64,000 bases of DNA from Candidatus Gastranaerophilales bacterium (lineage in GTDB: Bacteria > Cyanobacteriota > Vampirovibrionia > Gastranaerophilales > Gastranaerophilaceae). Position 1 is the stretch's first letter; each line of letters starts with the position of its first letter. Below are positions 26,377 through 36,312 of this stretch, in pieces. The translations under genes and the position numbers were made by a program. The stretch spans positions 248,001 through 312,000 of the forward strand of contig CANQJT010000001.1 in NCBI GenBank assembly GCA_947624325.1, in the 5' to 3' direction. A model generated the notes under the pieces. That model saw only the letters and a list, made by a program, of their open reading frames with translations. It made no database searches and was not told the DNA's origin.

Positions 26377-27375
26377 CTATTTTTTGCTTCTTGATAATAA
26401 AAAGCTTACATTATCTAATTTTTTAACTCGTTCCCCAAGCATAATTTTTTCAGCTTCTTCCAAAACTTTAACTACATTAAATCCGTTATGTCCGTCGCTT
26501 CTTGCCTGTTTTCCCTGTTCTATACAATTAAGGAAATGCTGGCATTCCAGTTTTAAAGGTTCTATTTCTATATAATCAAGAACTTCCGTTTTAGAAACTT
26601 TTGGTGAAGTACTTTCAAAAATCTGCAATTTATTTTCGGCAAGTGTATCATCAAATATTGCCGTAGCCTTTGTTCCTCTAACCAAAAGATTAACTCTTTT
26701 TTGAGGATGAATCCAGCTGTCTGAAATATGAGCTATAATATTTCCTTCATACTCAATTGTTACATGAGTTATGTCCATAATATCATTATTATCGGATGAT
26801 GCACCAACGGCACTAATTACACGAACAGGCTCTTTGCCTAAAATATAGCTTGTCATTGAAACATCATGGGGGGCTAAATCCCACATAACACTTCTGTCGT
26901 TTTTGAAGTGGTTAATATTTAATCTGTCACTTTGAACATATCTTATTTCACCCAGTACACCTTCTTCTATGAGCATTTTTAACCTGTTAACCGCAGGATG
27001 ATACATTAATAAATGTCCGACCATAAGAACCATATTATTCTTTTCAGCTAATTCGGTTAAATCTTTTGCCTCCGATGAAACTGTAGATAGCGGTTTTTCA
27101 ACATAAGCATGTTTACCTGATTCAATTGCTTTTTTTACTATTTTATAGTGGGTATGACTGGGTGTTACAACTGCAACAGCATCAATTTCAGGATTAGAAA
27201 AAATTTCATTTGAATCGGAAATAATATTTACATCAGGATACTGCTCTTTAAGTGCCTTTCTGTTTTCAGCATCTAAATCGCATATTGTATGCAAAGCATT
27301 CAAATTATAAAAATTCCTTACAACATTTTTTCCCCATATACCGCATCCAATAACGGCTACATTATGTAATCTCAT
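26377..27375 (-). CDS. Gfo/Idh/MocA family oxidoreductase (WlbA-like)
   Basis: 332 aa. N-terminal NAD-binding motif VAVIGCGIWGKNVVRNF; EKPLSTVSSEAKDLTELAEKNNMVLMVGH carries the EKP signature (read in sections); C-terminal domain with WDLAPHDVSMTSYILG and CQHFLNCIEQGKQARSDG. Closest in style to UDP-sugar 3-dehydrogenases (WlbA/WbpB). ATG 27375 is chosen because GGAG precedes it; a TTG four codons upstream lacks one. No other sugar genes are in this operon. Confidence 0.88.
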   Translation of the reverse strand: MRLHNVAVIGCGIWGKNVVRNFYNLNALHTICDLDAENRKALKEQYPDVNIISDSNEIFSNPEIDAVAVVTPSHTHYKIVKKAIESGKHAYVEKPLSTVSSEAKDLTELAEKNNMVLMVGHLLMYHPAVNRLKMLIEEGVLGEIRYVQSDRLNINHFKNDRSVMWDLAPHDVSMTSYILGKEPVRVISAVGASSDNNDIMDITHVTIEYEGNIIAHISDSWIHPQKRVNLLVRGTKATAIFDDTLAENKLQIFESTSPKVSKTEVLDYIEIEPLKLECQHFLNCIEQGKQARSDGHNGFNVVKVLEEAEKIMLGERVKKLDNVSFLLSRSKK

Positions 27376-27460
27376 TTTATACTCCAAAATATCTTATTAA
27401 TTATAATAATATTTTAAAAAATAAGCATTTAAAGGTCAAATTAAATATTTATTAAGATTA

Positions 27461-29017
27461 TCATTTAAGTATTTGTATTCTGCCGTCTTTTCTGACATCA
27501 AAAGGTTGAGGAAGAGATTTAATATAATCTATAGTCGGTTTATCTTTATCAAAAGTATATCTTTCCAATATTTCATCATCAGTTCTTTTAAGAACATCCA
27601 TATTATCTCCGCCTTTAAGCATAAATTCATCATATATTGCACATATATATCTGTTTGGATTTGGGTTATTTACATCTATGGCTGTTTTTTTACCCTGTTT
27701 ATCAACAAGATATAAATCAACCAAATTACCCTGAGCATCCAAAGTATAAGTTAATCCCGAAACCTGAATTATTCCCGGTTTTTTGTTCTCGCTTAATAGA
27801 GTTTTTCCGCCGAGTTTTAATGCTTCAACCAAGTCTTTTTCATTAATTTTAACCTTGAAAAGTTTATTATTAAAAGGGAATATACTTGAAATATCCAGTT
27901 CCGTAACCGTACCGAGGTCAACACTGCCTCTGAAATTTGCGGAATTAATAAGAACTATATCAGAGTCAAGCTGATGCCTTACAGCATCCGACACAAAATC
28001 CGCCCAAGGATTTTCTTCAATAGTATTATTTACCGGCAATGGATCAACATACCTCAGGTTTCCTATTTTTTCAGATTCTCCTAGAATATTGTCAACCGCC
28101 TTTGAAATGATCATATTTGGCGAATGAGTATTAGTTTCTATAACATTATTCTGAACATATGTTATTTGTCCTTTATCATTAAATTCAAGATTTAAAACAC
28201 CGAAATGATTTCCGTCTCTGCCTGCCTGAGTAATAACAACAGGCTCACCTTCAGGTGAATAAAATAAGTTTTCGCCTTGTTTTACATCAAATATTAAGTC
28301 ATGAGAGTGTCCGCCCAAAATAACGTCAATACCTGATATAGTTTGTGCTATTTCTTTCTCAAATTTATTTCCGGTATGAGATAACAATATAATTTTATTT
28401 AACCCTTGAGCTCTTAGTTTATTTACTTCCTGTTGAAGTTCAACTTTTGTTTGTTCATAATCATCAATTGTAATGCCTTCCAGATGTTTTTTATCCTTAA
28501 TTCTTGAATTCATGTCAGGAGGTTGAAGACCGATCAGACCGTATTTTTCACCGTGTTCACCCTCAACTATGGTTGATCTTAAAACCTTTTTAGATAAATC
28601 TGAAGGCAATTCAGGGAAATTTAAATTCATACCTAAGACTTTAACTTTTGAATCTTTTAAAAGTTTACCGCAAACTGAAACAGTGATATCAAACTCGTGA
28701 TTACCCAATGCTTGAGCATTAAAATCGGCTAAATCCAAGAACTTAGCCGCAACAGAATCTCTTTTTTCATCTGAACCTATAAATGTATCACCTGAACATA
28801 ATCTTAATACATCTGCCCCTTCATTTTTTGAATTAACGGCATGCTGAAGGCTGGCTGCATATATTCTTTGCATTTTGGGTATTTGCCCGTGTATATCGTT
28901 TGTATAAAAAATCGATGTTTTTAATGATGAATTCGGATTTTTACATTTTAGTGCCGAACCCTTGTTATCAGGAATTTTTATACCTCTTGTATTATTCATT
29001 TCGGCAAGTATGTTCAT
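27461..29017 (-). CDS. 5'-nucleotidase/UshA-type metallophosphatase
   Basis: About 518 aa. N-terminal calcineurin-like domain with IFYTNDIHGQ, LCSGDTFIGS, ALGNHEFDI, LLSHTGNKF and LGGHSHD metal-binding motifs; C-terminal nucleotidase domain with INSANFRGSVDLG and FPFNNKLFKVKI. Hydrolyses nucleotides or related phosphates. No signal peptide is visible: the N-terminus is a polar tail (ILAEMNNTRGIKIPDNKG). Start uncertain: ATG 29017, or TTG 29059 for 532 aa. Confidence 0.88.
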   Translation of the reverse strand: MNILAEMNNTRGIKIPDNKGSALKCKNPNSSLKTSIFYTNDIHGQIPKMQRIYAASLQHAVNSKNEGADVLRLCSGDTFIGSDEKRDSVAAKFLDLADFNAQALGNHEFDITVSVCGKLLKDSKVKVLGMNLNFPELPSDLSKKVLRSTIVEGEHGEKYGLIGLQPPDMNSRIKDKKHLEGITIDDYEQTKVELQQEVNKLRAQGLNKIILLSHTGNKFEKEIAQTISGIDVILGGHSHDLIFDVKQGENLFYSPEGEPVVITQAGRDGNHFGVLNLEFNDKGQITYVQNNVIETNTHSPNMIISKAVDNILGESEKIGNLRYVDPLPVNNTIEENPWADFVSDAVRHQLDSDIVLINSANFRGSVDLGTVTELDISSIFPFNNKLFKVKINEKDLVEALKLGGKTLLSENKKPGIIQVSGLTYTLDAQGNLVDLYLVDKQGKKTAIDVNNPNPNRYICAIYDEFMLKGGDNMDVLKRTDDEILERYTFDKDKPTIDYIKSLPQPFDVRKDGRIQILK

Positions 29018-29091
29018 GTTATTCAACCCATAAATCTCTACACTAATTTCAAAATTCAAAAATATTTTTTTTGCTTATTTTAAAAAAAACT

Positions 29092-29736
29092 TTAAAGATT
29101 ATTTACAATTACATCGCTTAAAGTCGTAATTTTATAATTTGAGTATTCACTTTCCGAGACATATACAGGCAATCCTTCTTTTTCAAACAGGAGTGCATCA
29201 TCCGTAAAATTTTCCCCTTGATATTTTTTATGTAATTCAAAAATTAAATTGTACTTAAATATTTGCGGAGTTTGAGCATTCCACAAGGTTTTCCTGTCAG
29301 GGGTATTAATAATTTTACCCTGCTCATCAACAACTTTTACTGTATCAATTGACCTTACGGCAGCAATCGCTGCATTTGTTTCAAATGCCTTATTAAGACA
29401 TTTTGTTATCGTTTCTTTTGTAATAAATGGTCTTGCGCCGTCATGAATAATAACAAAATCAGGACTATTGCATGATTTGAGTCCGTTAAATACAGATTGC
29501 TGTCGAGTCTCACCGCCTTCAACTATTTTAATTTTTTTATAATTTTTAAATAATTCATTTAATTCATTAATGATGGATTTATTAGCGGAAATTATTATTT
29601 CTCTGACAAAATCTAAAGAAGAAAACAAATCGGCGCTATATTTTATGACAGGTTTGCCGTTTATTTCAAACAAAAGTTTATTTTTACCTTTAAATCTTGT
29701 AGAACTGCCTCCTGCCGTAATAATAACATCTATCAT
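29092..29736 (-). CDS. ispD: 2-C-methyl-D-erythritol 4-phosphate cytidylyltransferase
   Basis: 214 aa. Third enzyme of the MEP isoprenoid pathway. ITAGGSSTRFKGKNKLLFEINGKP is the CTP-binding loop (Arg and Lys present), IHDGARPFIT and DTVKVVD are family signatures, and NAQTPQIFKYNLI with FTDDALLFE completes the active site. Its start overlaps the thiL stop by 4 nt. Confidence 0.97.
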   Translation of the reverse strand: MIDVIITAGGSSTRFKGKNKLLFEINGKPVIKYSADLFSSLDFVREIIISANKSIINELNELFKNYKKIKIVEGGETRQQSVFNGLKSCNSPDFVIIHDGARPFITKETITKCLNKAFETNAAIAAVRSIDTVKVVDEQGKIINTPDRKTLWNAQTPQIFKYNLIFELHKKYQGENFTDDALLFEKEGLPVYVSESEYSNYKITTLSDVIVNNL

Positions 29737-30695
29737 AATTTATCCTTAAAATGGTTATATGTGTATTTTTCAAATATATCTTTTGTAATTTTTTCTGTTT
29801 TATCATTGTCTTTGACGATAACACAAGGGGAAATGTCTTTATTTAAAACTCTGCCGATTGGTCTGAAAATATTTTCATCTAAATTTAAATATATATTTTC
29901 AGGTACAGCAACAATCAGTTCAAAATCCTCACCGCCCCACTTAACAAAGTTTTTATAATCAAGCTTATTTACATCAGAAAAGTTAACTAATTTATTATCA
30001 ACATTTACTTTATTAATATCAATTTCAATAGAATGTCTGCTTGCCAATGCAATTTTATATAAAGCATCAATCAGCCCGTCTGATGTATCCATAACCGCTA
30101 TATCTGAATTAATGGCATCTGCAAGAATCAACCCCTCTTTAATTCTTGGTCGAGGATTAATTTGCGAATTTATTAAAAAGTCATCGGCATATAAAAAATT
30201 TTGGAGTGCATATAATCCTGCCGAGCTTGCACCAAACGAACCTGTTGCCAGAATATAATCACCCTTTCGAGCATTACTTCTCGATGAAATATACTTTGAA
30301 ATTTTCTTTCCGATGGCACAGACAGAAATAACAATTTTTTCACTTCCCGTAATATCTCCGCCTGTTACTTTGATATTATATTCTTTGCAAACATCATTAA
30401 TTCCTCTGTACAATTCGCTTACGAAAGAGTCTTTTATTGTATTCGGAACGGATAATGAAACAGAAATATACACAGGTTTTGAAAGAGCAGCAGCCAAATC
30501 ACTTAAATTTACACTAACAGCTTTTCTTCCGAGATTATATGCGGAGGTTGTATACATGGTAAAATGAACATCTTCAACTAAAGTATCTTGTGTGATAAAT
30601 ATTCCCAAATCTTTTAAATAAGCACAATCATCACCAAGTAACGAAGAATCATCCAAGCTGTTTTTCAGAATATTAATAAAATCCAATTCTTTCAT
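29733..30695 (-). CDS. thiL: Thiamine-monophosphate kinase
   Basis: 320 aa from ATG 30695. Phosphorylates thiamine monophosphate to the diphosphate cofactor. Motifs: LLGDDCAYL and TQDTLVEDVHFTM at the N-terminus, VNLSDLAAALSKP, TGGDITGS and MDTSDGLIDALYKIA. The reading frame extends 26 codons upstream, but that part is hydrophobic and unlike ThiL. Divergent from pgi. Confidence 0.96.
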   Translation of the reverse strand: MKELDFINILKNSLDDSSLLGDDCAYLKDLGIFITQDTLVEDVHFTMYTTSAYNLGRKAVSVNLSDLAAALSKPVYISVSLSVPNTIKDSFVSELYRGINDVCKEYNIKVTGGDITGSEKIVISVCAIGKKISKYISSRSNARKGDYILATGSFGASSAGLYALQNFLYADDFLINSQINPRPRIKEGLILADAINSDIAVMDTSDGLIDALYKIALASRHSIEIDINKVNVDNKLVNFSDVNKLDYKNFVKWGGEDFELIVAVPENIYLNLDENIFRPIGRVLNKDISPCVIVKDNDKTEKITKDIFEKYTYNHFKDKL

Positions 30696-30814
30696 AAAAA
30701 AATTGTAACCGAAAAATTTTAATATGTTAAATATAATTACAAAATATTCAAAATTTTGCTTTAGCATGTACAATATTTATTGGAATTTTGGGAAAATTAA
30801 ACAGCGAGGCATTA

Positions 30815-32200
30815 ATGATAGAATTAAACTATCGTAATATTAGTGAAGAAGTAATCGGCAGTGAAAACGGGCTGAATGTTGAAAAAGAATTTGAAGAATA
30901 TAACGAAACAATACATAAAATAATAACAGACTTAAATTCAAACAAAGATAAACCTGGTCAGAAACTTCAATGGATGAATTTAGGCTATAACGAAGAAACC
31001 ATATGGTATGTTAAAGAATATGCCGCTATGGTTGAAAATCGATTTGATAATGTGTTAATTATAGGAATGGGCGGAAGTGCGTTAGGCGGTAAAGCTGTTT
31101 GTGAAGCAATATTGCCTCCTTATTGGAATTTCCTTTCAAAAGAACAAAGAAATAATTATCCCAGAATATTTTTCCTTGATAATATAGACCCCGACCAGAT
31201 GAATTCATTATTAAAAATTTTGGATTTAAAGAAAACACTTGTAAATGTTGTAACAAAATCAGGTTCTACAGCAGAAGTAATGGCTCAGTATATGGTTTTA
31301 AAAGACCTTATGGAAAAAGAGCTTGGGGATGACTACAGAAAAAATGTTATAGCAACTACAGATAGAAATGTAGGTATATTAAAACAGCTGTCTGATCAGG
31401 AAGGGTATAAAACTTTTTATATTCCTGATGATGTTGAGGGAAGATTTTCAGTTTTTTCCGCTGTCGGATTGCTCCCTTTTGCACTTGTAGGAATTGACAT
31501 TGAAGAACTCACGCAAGGTGTTAAAGATATGGATTTAGCACTTAAAAATACTGATATTAATTATAATATTGCAGCTCAAAATGCATTAATCCACTATCTG
31601 CTCGAGCAGAAAAAAGGTAAAAATATTTCTGTTATGATGCCATATTCCAACAGATTAAGATATGTTGCAGATTGGTACTGTCAATTATGGGCAGAATCAT
31701 TAGGAAAAGAAAGAGATAAAAATAATAACATTGTAAATGTAGGACAAACCCCCGTAAAAGCACTTGGAGTTACTGACCAGCATTCACAAATCCAGCTTTA
31801 TAACGAAGGTCCAAATGATAAAATAATAAACTTTTTAAGGGTAAAAGAATTTGATACAAATCTTGAAATTCCTAATATATTTGAATATACAGGGATTAGC
31901 TACCTTGGCGGCAAGACAATGAATCAATTATTTAATGCGGAAGCTGATTCAACTATGGCATCATTAATTGACTATAACAGACCGAATGTTACAATAACAA
32001 TTCCCAAAATAACACCATACTATTTAGGACAGCTCTTATATATGCTTGAAGTACAGACGGCAATTACAGGCGCATTATATAATATAGATGCATTTAATCA
32101 ACCGGGTGTTGAACAATCAAAAAATTATACTTATGCACTAATGGGAAGAGTTGGTTATGAAGATAGCGCAAATGAATTAAAGGAAAAATTATTAATATAA
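30815..32200 (+). CDS. pgi: Glucose-6-phosphate isomerase
   Basis: 461 aa from ATG 30815, behind GCGAGG; upstream TTG 30788 is less likely. Interconverts glucose-6-P and fructose-6-P. IIGMGGSALGGKAVCEA, VVTKSGSTAEVMAQ, the catalytic Glu region DVEGRFSVFSAVGLLPFAL and the QHSQIQLY-type segment (TDQHSQIQLYNEGPNDK) mark the PGI fold of the shorter bacterial type. Three bases before the next gene. Confidence 0.95.
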   Translation: MIELNYRNISEEVIGSENGLNVEKEFEEYNETIHKIITDLNSNKDKPGQKLQWMNLGYNEETIWYVKEYAAMVENRFDNVLIIGMGGSALGGKAVCEAILPPYWNFLSKEQRNNYPRIFFLDNIDPDQMNSLLKILDLKKTLVNVVTKSGSTAEVMAQYMVLKDLMEKELGDDYRKNVIATTDRNVGILKQLSDQEGYKTFYIPDDVEGRFSVFSAVGLLPFALVGIDIEELTQGVKDMDLALKNTDINYNIAAQNALIHYLLEQKKGKNISVMMPYSNRLRYVADWYCQLWAESLGKERDKNNNIVNVGQTPVKALGVTDQHSQIQLYNEGPNDKIINFLRVKEFDTNLEIPNIFEYTGISYLGGKTMNQLFNAEADSTMASLIDYNRPNVTITIPKITPYYLGQLLYMLEVQTAITGALYNIDAFNQPGVEQSKNYTYALMGRVGYEDSANELKEKLLI

Positions 32201-32202
32201 TA

Positions 32203-32937
32203 ATGGACAGAAAAACAGCGAAAATACAGGGCTTTAATATAGATTTACTGTCTTTTAAAGATGCCTTAAATTATATAACAGACAATATTATTAATAACAA
32301 AGGGATGCATATAGTTACAGTCAATCCCGAAATGATTGAACTGGCACATAAAGATAAATTTTTCAGCGAAATACTAAAAAATGCGGATTTAGTTGTTCCT
32401 GACGGAGTCGGAATAAAAATAGCATTAAAGCTTAAAAAAATTGCTCAGGAGCAAGTCCCCGGAGTTGATTTAGCAAAAGAATTAATGGTTAACTGTGCTA
32501 AAAACGGAAAAAATATCGCTTTAATCGGTGCGAAAGAAGATATTATAAAAAAGGCTGAAGAAAATTTAAAAAAAGATATAATCAATTTAAATATTATATA
32601 TACACATAACGGATATTTTTCAGAAGAAGAAGAGAGCGAAATTATAAATAAATTAGCAGAATTAAATCCTGCCGTTGCTCTTATTGCTCTTGGAGCACCA
32701 AAACAAGAGATATTTATTAATAAATGCAAAGAAAAATTAAAACAAACAGTATTTATAGGTGTTGGCGGTGCTTTTGATGTCTGGGCAGGAGTCGTTGAAA
32801 GAGCACCCGAAATATACAGAAAATTGGGACTTGAATGGCTGTACAGAACAATTAAACAACCTCAAAGATTTAAGAGAATTTACAAAACTTTGCCGTTATT
32901 TTTATTTAAGGCTATAATAGAATCAGTAAAAAAATAA
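32203..32937 (+). CDS. WecG/TagA/CpsF family glycosyltransferase
   Basis: 244 aa. Family GT26: N-acetylmannosaminuronyl- or N-acetylmannosaminyl-transferase acting on lipid-linked sugars. Motifs: IVTVNPEMIELA, ADLVVPDGVGIKIA, LIGAKEDIIKKAEE, ALGAPKQEIFI, GVGGAFDVWAGVVERAP and GLEWLYRTIKQPQRFKR. Acceptor cannot be predicted from the sequence. Sits between pgi and transketolase genes in a plus-strand run. Confidence 0.93.
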   Translation: MDRKTAKIQGFNIDLLSFKDALNYITDNIINNKGMHIVTVNPEMIELAHKDKFFSEILKNADLVVPDGVGIKIALKLKKIAQEQVPGVDLAKELMVNCAKNGKNIALIGAKEDIIKKAEENLKKDIINLNIIYTHNGYFSEEEESEIINKLAELNPAVALIALGAPKQEIFINKCKEKLKQTVFIGVGGAFDVWAGVVERAPEIYRKLGLEWLYRTIKQPQRFKRIYKTLPLFLFKAIIESVKK

Positions 32938-32962
32938 GTAATTAGTGTTTAAAGGGGATAAA

Positions 32963-33799
32963 ATGGCAAATCAGCTTTCAGCTTTAGATGTAGAAAATTT
33001 AAAGTCTGTCTCTAAAAAAATCAGAAAAGAAATACTAATGATGATTCATAAGGCACAATCCGGGCATCCCGGAGGTTCATTATCCGCTGTTGACATTTTA
33101 ACCGTACTTTTCACAAAATGCATGAAACATTATCCCGAATGCGAAAAGAATTCTGATTACAAAAACAGAGATAGATTTGTCCTGTCAAAAGGACACGCAT
33201 CCGCAGCATTATATGCGGTTATGGCACATTGCGGATATTTTAATGAGGAAGAATTACTCACCTTCAGACAGCTAGGTTCTAAACTTCAAGGTCATCCCTG
33301 CTCAAATTTATTAAAGGGTATAGAAATATCAACAGGTTCTCTCGGTCAGGGGTTATCTATTGCCTGCGGAATGGCTTTAGGCTTAAAACTTGATAAAATT
33401 AACAGCAAAGTATATGTATTTATGGGTGACGGAGAAATCCAAGAGGGAAGTATTTGGGAAGCTGTTATGAATGCAGCACATAATAATTTAAATAACATTA
33501 TTGCATTTGTTGACAGAAATAAATTACAAATTGACGGCTCAACGGAAACAGTTAAATCCGTTGGCGATATTGCCGTAAAATTTAAGGCATTCGGCTGGAA
33601 TACCATAGAAATTGAAGGTCATAATTATAATCAAATTTATGAAGCAATAGAGAATGCAAAGAAAAGTGATAAGCCGATAGTTATAATAGCAAATACAATT
33701 AAAGGAAAAGGTGTATCATTTATGGAAAATAATTCGGGCTGGCACGGGAAAGCACCGAATGATGAACAATTAAAACAAGCACTGGAAGAGCTTAAATAG
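32963..33799 (+). CDS. Transketolase, N-terminal (thiamine-diphosphate-binding) subunit
   Basis: 278 aa from ATG 32963, behind AAAGGGG. Corresponds to the PP domain of full-length transketolase: [50 protein letters not shown] and the ThDP motif [26 protein letters not shown] (in sections). The pyrimidine domain is on the next gene, 8 nt away, so the enzyme is a two-gene split transketolase of the pentose phosphate pathway. Confidence 0.95.
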   Translation: MANQLSALDVENLKSVSKKIRKEILMMIHKAQSGHPGGSLSAVDILTVLFTKCMKHYPECEKNSDYKNRDRFVLSKGHASAALYAVMAHCGYFNEEELLTFRQLGSKLQGHPCSNLLKGIEISTGSLGQGLSIACGMALGLKLDKINSKVYVFMGDGEIQEGSIWEAVMNAAHNNLNNIIAFVDRNKLQIDGSTETVKSVGDIAVKFKAFGWNTIEIEGHNYNQIYEAIENAKKSDKPIVIIANTIKGKGVSFMENNSGWHGKAPNDEQLKQALEELK

Positions 33800-33807
33800 G
33801 TGATTTT

Positions 33808-34743
33808 ATGGTAAGAGAATGTAAATCGGTAAGAAGTGCATACGGCAAGACTCTTGTAGAATTAGGGAAAATTAATCCTAATATTGTTGTATTGGATGCG
33901 GATTTATCATGTTCAACACAAACACAGCTGTTTGCGAAAGAATTTCCCGAGAGATTTTTTGATATGGGTATTGCGGAACAAGATATGATGACAACGGCGG
34001 CAGGGCTTGCCTGCACGGGTAAAATACCTTTTGTATCAACATTTGCAATGTTCGCAACAGGAAGAGCTTGGGAACAAATCAGAAATACAATATGCTATTC
34101 CAATTTAAATGTAAAAATAGCTGCAACGCATGGCGGTATAACAGTCGGCGAAGACGGTGCAAGCCATCAGTCGCTGGAGGATATTTCTTTAATGCGAAGC
34201 ATTCCGAATATGACGGTTATTGTTCCTGCTGACGAAAAAGAAACAATTGAAGCTGTTAAATATGCAGCTAATCATTACGGCCCTTTTTATATAAGAATTG
34301 CAAGAACAAATCTTCCCGATGTTTATGATACTTCATATAAATTTAATATTTCAAAAGCACTAATAATGCAGGAAGGTAACGATGTTACTCTTATTTCAAA
34401 CGGAGAAACATTGGTTGAAACTCTTGATTGTGCTAAAATGTTAAATGACAAAGGGATAAGTGCAGAGGTAATAAGTATACCTGTTGTAAAACCAATTGAT
34501 AAAGACACAATTATAAATTCAGCTAAAAAAACAAAAAGAATTTTTACTGTTGAAAATCATTCAATCATAGGCGGTCTCGGCAGCAGTGTATGCGAAGTAT
34601 TATCTGAAAATTATCCTGTTCCTGTTACCAGAATAGGGATTAACGATGTATTCGGACAAAGCGGAAAAGCAAAAGAATTAATGAACTATTACGGACTTAC
34701 AAGTCAAAAACTAACTGAAAAAATCATAGGACAACTTAAATGA
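33808..34743 (+). CDS. Transketolase, C-terminal subunit
   Basis: 311 aa: pyrimidine-binding domain (FDMGIAEQDMMTTAAGLA with the catalytic Glu; THGGITVGEDGASHQSLEDI) plus the C-terminal transketolase domain (FTVENHSIIGGLGSSVCEVL). Partner of the preceding subunit. Its last codons overlap the ftsE start (ATGA). Confidence 0.95.
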   Translation: MVRECKSVRSAYGKTLVELGKINPNIVVLDADLSCSTQTQLFAKEFPERFFDMGIAEQDMMTTAAGLACTGKIPFVSTFAMFATGRAWEQIRNTICYSNLNVKIAATHGGITVGEDGASHQSLEDISLMRSIPNMTVIVPADEKETIEAVKYAANHYGPFYIRIARTNLPDVYDTSYKFNISKALIMQEGNDVTLISNGETLVETLDCAKMLNDKGISAEVISIPVVKPIDKDTIINSAKKTKRIFTVENHSIIGGLGSSVCEVLSENYPVPVTRIGINDVFGQSGKAKELMNYYGLTSQKLTEKIIGQLK

Positions 34744-35414
34744 TACAACTTAGAAATGTTTATAAAAAATATAAAGACACATATGCACTTCAAAATATAA
34801 ATTTGGATATTATGTCAAGTGAATTTGTATTTTTAACAGGACCCTCAGGTGCGGGAAAATCAACACTAATGAAGCTGTTATACAGAGAAGAAATTCCGAC
34901 CTCGGGAACTGTTATGATAGGTAATATTAATATAGCAAAACTGCCAAATGACAGAGTTCCTAATATAAGAAGGTGCATGGGTATTGTTTTTCAAGACTAT
35001 AAACTTTTACCAAATATAAGTGTATATGATAACATAGCATATGTAATAAGAACTCTGGGCATGAGAACGAAAGAAATTCAAGACAGAGTTACCGGTGCAT
35101 TAAAAGTTGTCGGGCTATTAAATAAGATGAATGCAAAACCTACGGAATTATCCGGCGGTGAACAGCAAAGAGTAAGCATAGCAAGAGCAATAGTAAACGG
35201 ACCTCCGCTTTTAATTGCAGATGAACCTACAGGAAATTTAGACCCTAAAACTTCTTTGGAAATTATGCAGATATTGGAACAAATTAATGAAAAAGGTATA
35301 ACAGTAATTGTTTCAACGCATGACAGAGATATTGTTGATTATTTTAGAAAAAGAGTAATTACTATGGAACAGGGTCAAATTGTAAGAGATGTTCAGGCAG
35401 GTACATATGAATAA
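34740..35414 (+). CDS. ftsE: Cell division ATP-binding protein FtsE
   Basis: 224 aa ABC ATPase. Walker A GPSGAGKSTLMKLLYREE (the YREE after Walker A is typical of FtsE), Q-loop FQDYKLLPN, signature LSGGEQQRVSIARAIV, Walker B LLIADEPTGNLDP and H-loop STHDRDIVD. With FtsX it controls peptidoglycan hydrolases at the septum. Coupled to the transketolase gene by ATGA. Confidence 0.96.
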   Translation: MIQLRNVYKKYKDTYALQNINLDIMSSEFVFLTGPSGAGKSTLMKLLYREEIPTSGTVMIGNINIAKLPNDRVPNIRRCMGIVFQDYKLLPNISVYDNIAYVIRTLGMRTKEIQDRVTGALKVVGLLNKMNAKPTELSGGEQQRVSIARAIVNGPPLLIADEPTGNLDPKTSLEIMQILEQINEKGITVIVSTHDRDIVDYFRKRVITMEQGQIVRDVQAGTYE

Positions 35415-36312
35415 AAAAAGAATTTTAAAAGAAACAGTAAAAAAACATATACCTCAAAGACATTTATCTTCTTTAAGGATAATGTACAGAATTGGAATGG
35501 AAACAATATACGGAATAAAAAGAACCGGCTTAATAAATATAGCAATAATAGCTGCAATGGCAGCAATCTTAACTATATTCGGAGCTCTTTTCAGAACAAG
35601 TTTTTCTTTGAGTTCTTATGTTGATAAGCTTGGCAATGAATTTGAAATTTCTGTCTACATTAAAGATAATGTTGATCCTGTTTATATGTCTTCAAGAATA
35701 AGAGAAATAGAACATGTGAAAAATATTTCTATTATAACAAAAGAAGAAGCTTGGGCTCAAATGAACAGGGAAATGGATATTTCAGGGCTTGATAATCCTC
35801 TGCCTGATACACTTCATGTTACGGTTGATGACCCTAAAAATATTGTGGCTGTTTGCGACCAGCTAAAAAAAGTTTCAGGTATTCAAGATATGTCTTATGC
35901 TCAAGATATAGCAAAAAGACTCCAGACAATGACGACTGTTTTTAATACTGTTACGGCTTTTGTTCTTATAGCGGTTGCAATATTAACTATAATTATTATA
36001 AATTGTACAATTCAACTTGTAATTCAATCAAGAAAAGATGAAATTGAAATAATGAGATTAATGGGTGTCAGCAATTGGTATATAAAAATTCCGCTTATTC
36101 TTCAAGGGGCTTTTTATGGGTTTGTGGGAGCCGTAATTTCATTAATTCCGTTGAATACAGTTCAAAACGGATTAATAAAACTGCATACATTCTTTAATGT
36201 TGAACCATCAACATTCGCAATGAATATTGTAGTATTTTGCCTTTTTATTATGGCAATATTTTTCAGTGCAGGCGGAAGTATGCTTTCTATAAAAAAACAT
36301 CTTCAAGTTTAA
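35407..36312 (+). CDS. ftsX: Cell division protein FtsX
   Basis: 301 aa from ATG 35407 behind AGGTA, overlapping ftsE by 8 nt. One helix near residue 45-68, an extracytoplasmic domain (EFEISVYIKDNVDP, ISIITKEEAWAQM, LPDTLHVTVDDP), and three C-terminal helices with QLVIQSRKDEIEIMRLMGVSNWYIKIPLILQG, the conserved cytoplasmic loop (read in sections). The N-terminal cytoplasmic tail is basic. Ends directly against the convergent AAA+ gene with no intergenic bases. Confidence 0.95.
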   Translation: MNKKRILKETVKKHIPQRHLSSLRIMYRIGMETIYGIKRTGLINIAIIAAMAAILTIFGALFRTSFSLSSYVDKLGNEFEISVYIKDNVDPVYMSSRIREIEHVKNISIITKEEAWAQMNREMDISGLDNPLPDTLHVTVDDPKNIVAVCDQLKKVSGIQDMSYAQDIAKRLQTMTTVFNTVTAFVLIAVAILTIIIINCTIQLVIQSRKDEIEIMRLMGVSNWYIKIPLILQGAFYGFVGAVISLIPLNTVQNGLIKLHTFFNVEPSTFAMNIVVFCLFIMAIFFSAGGSMLSIKKHLQV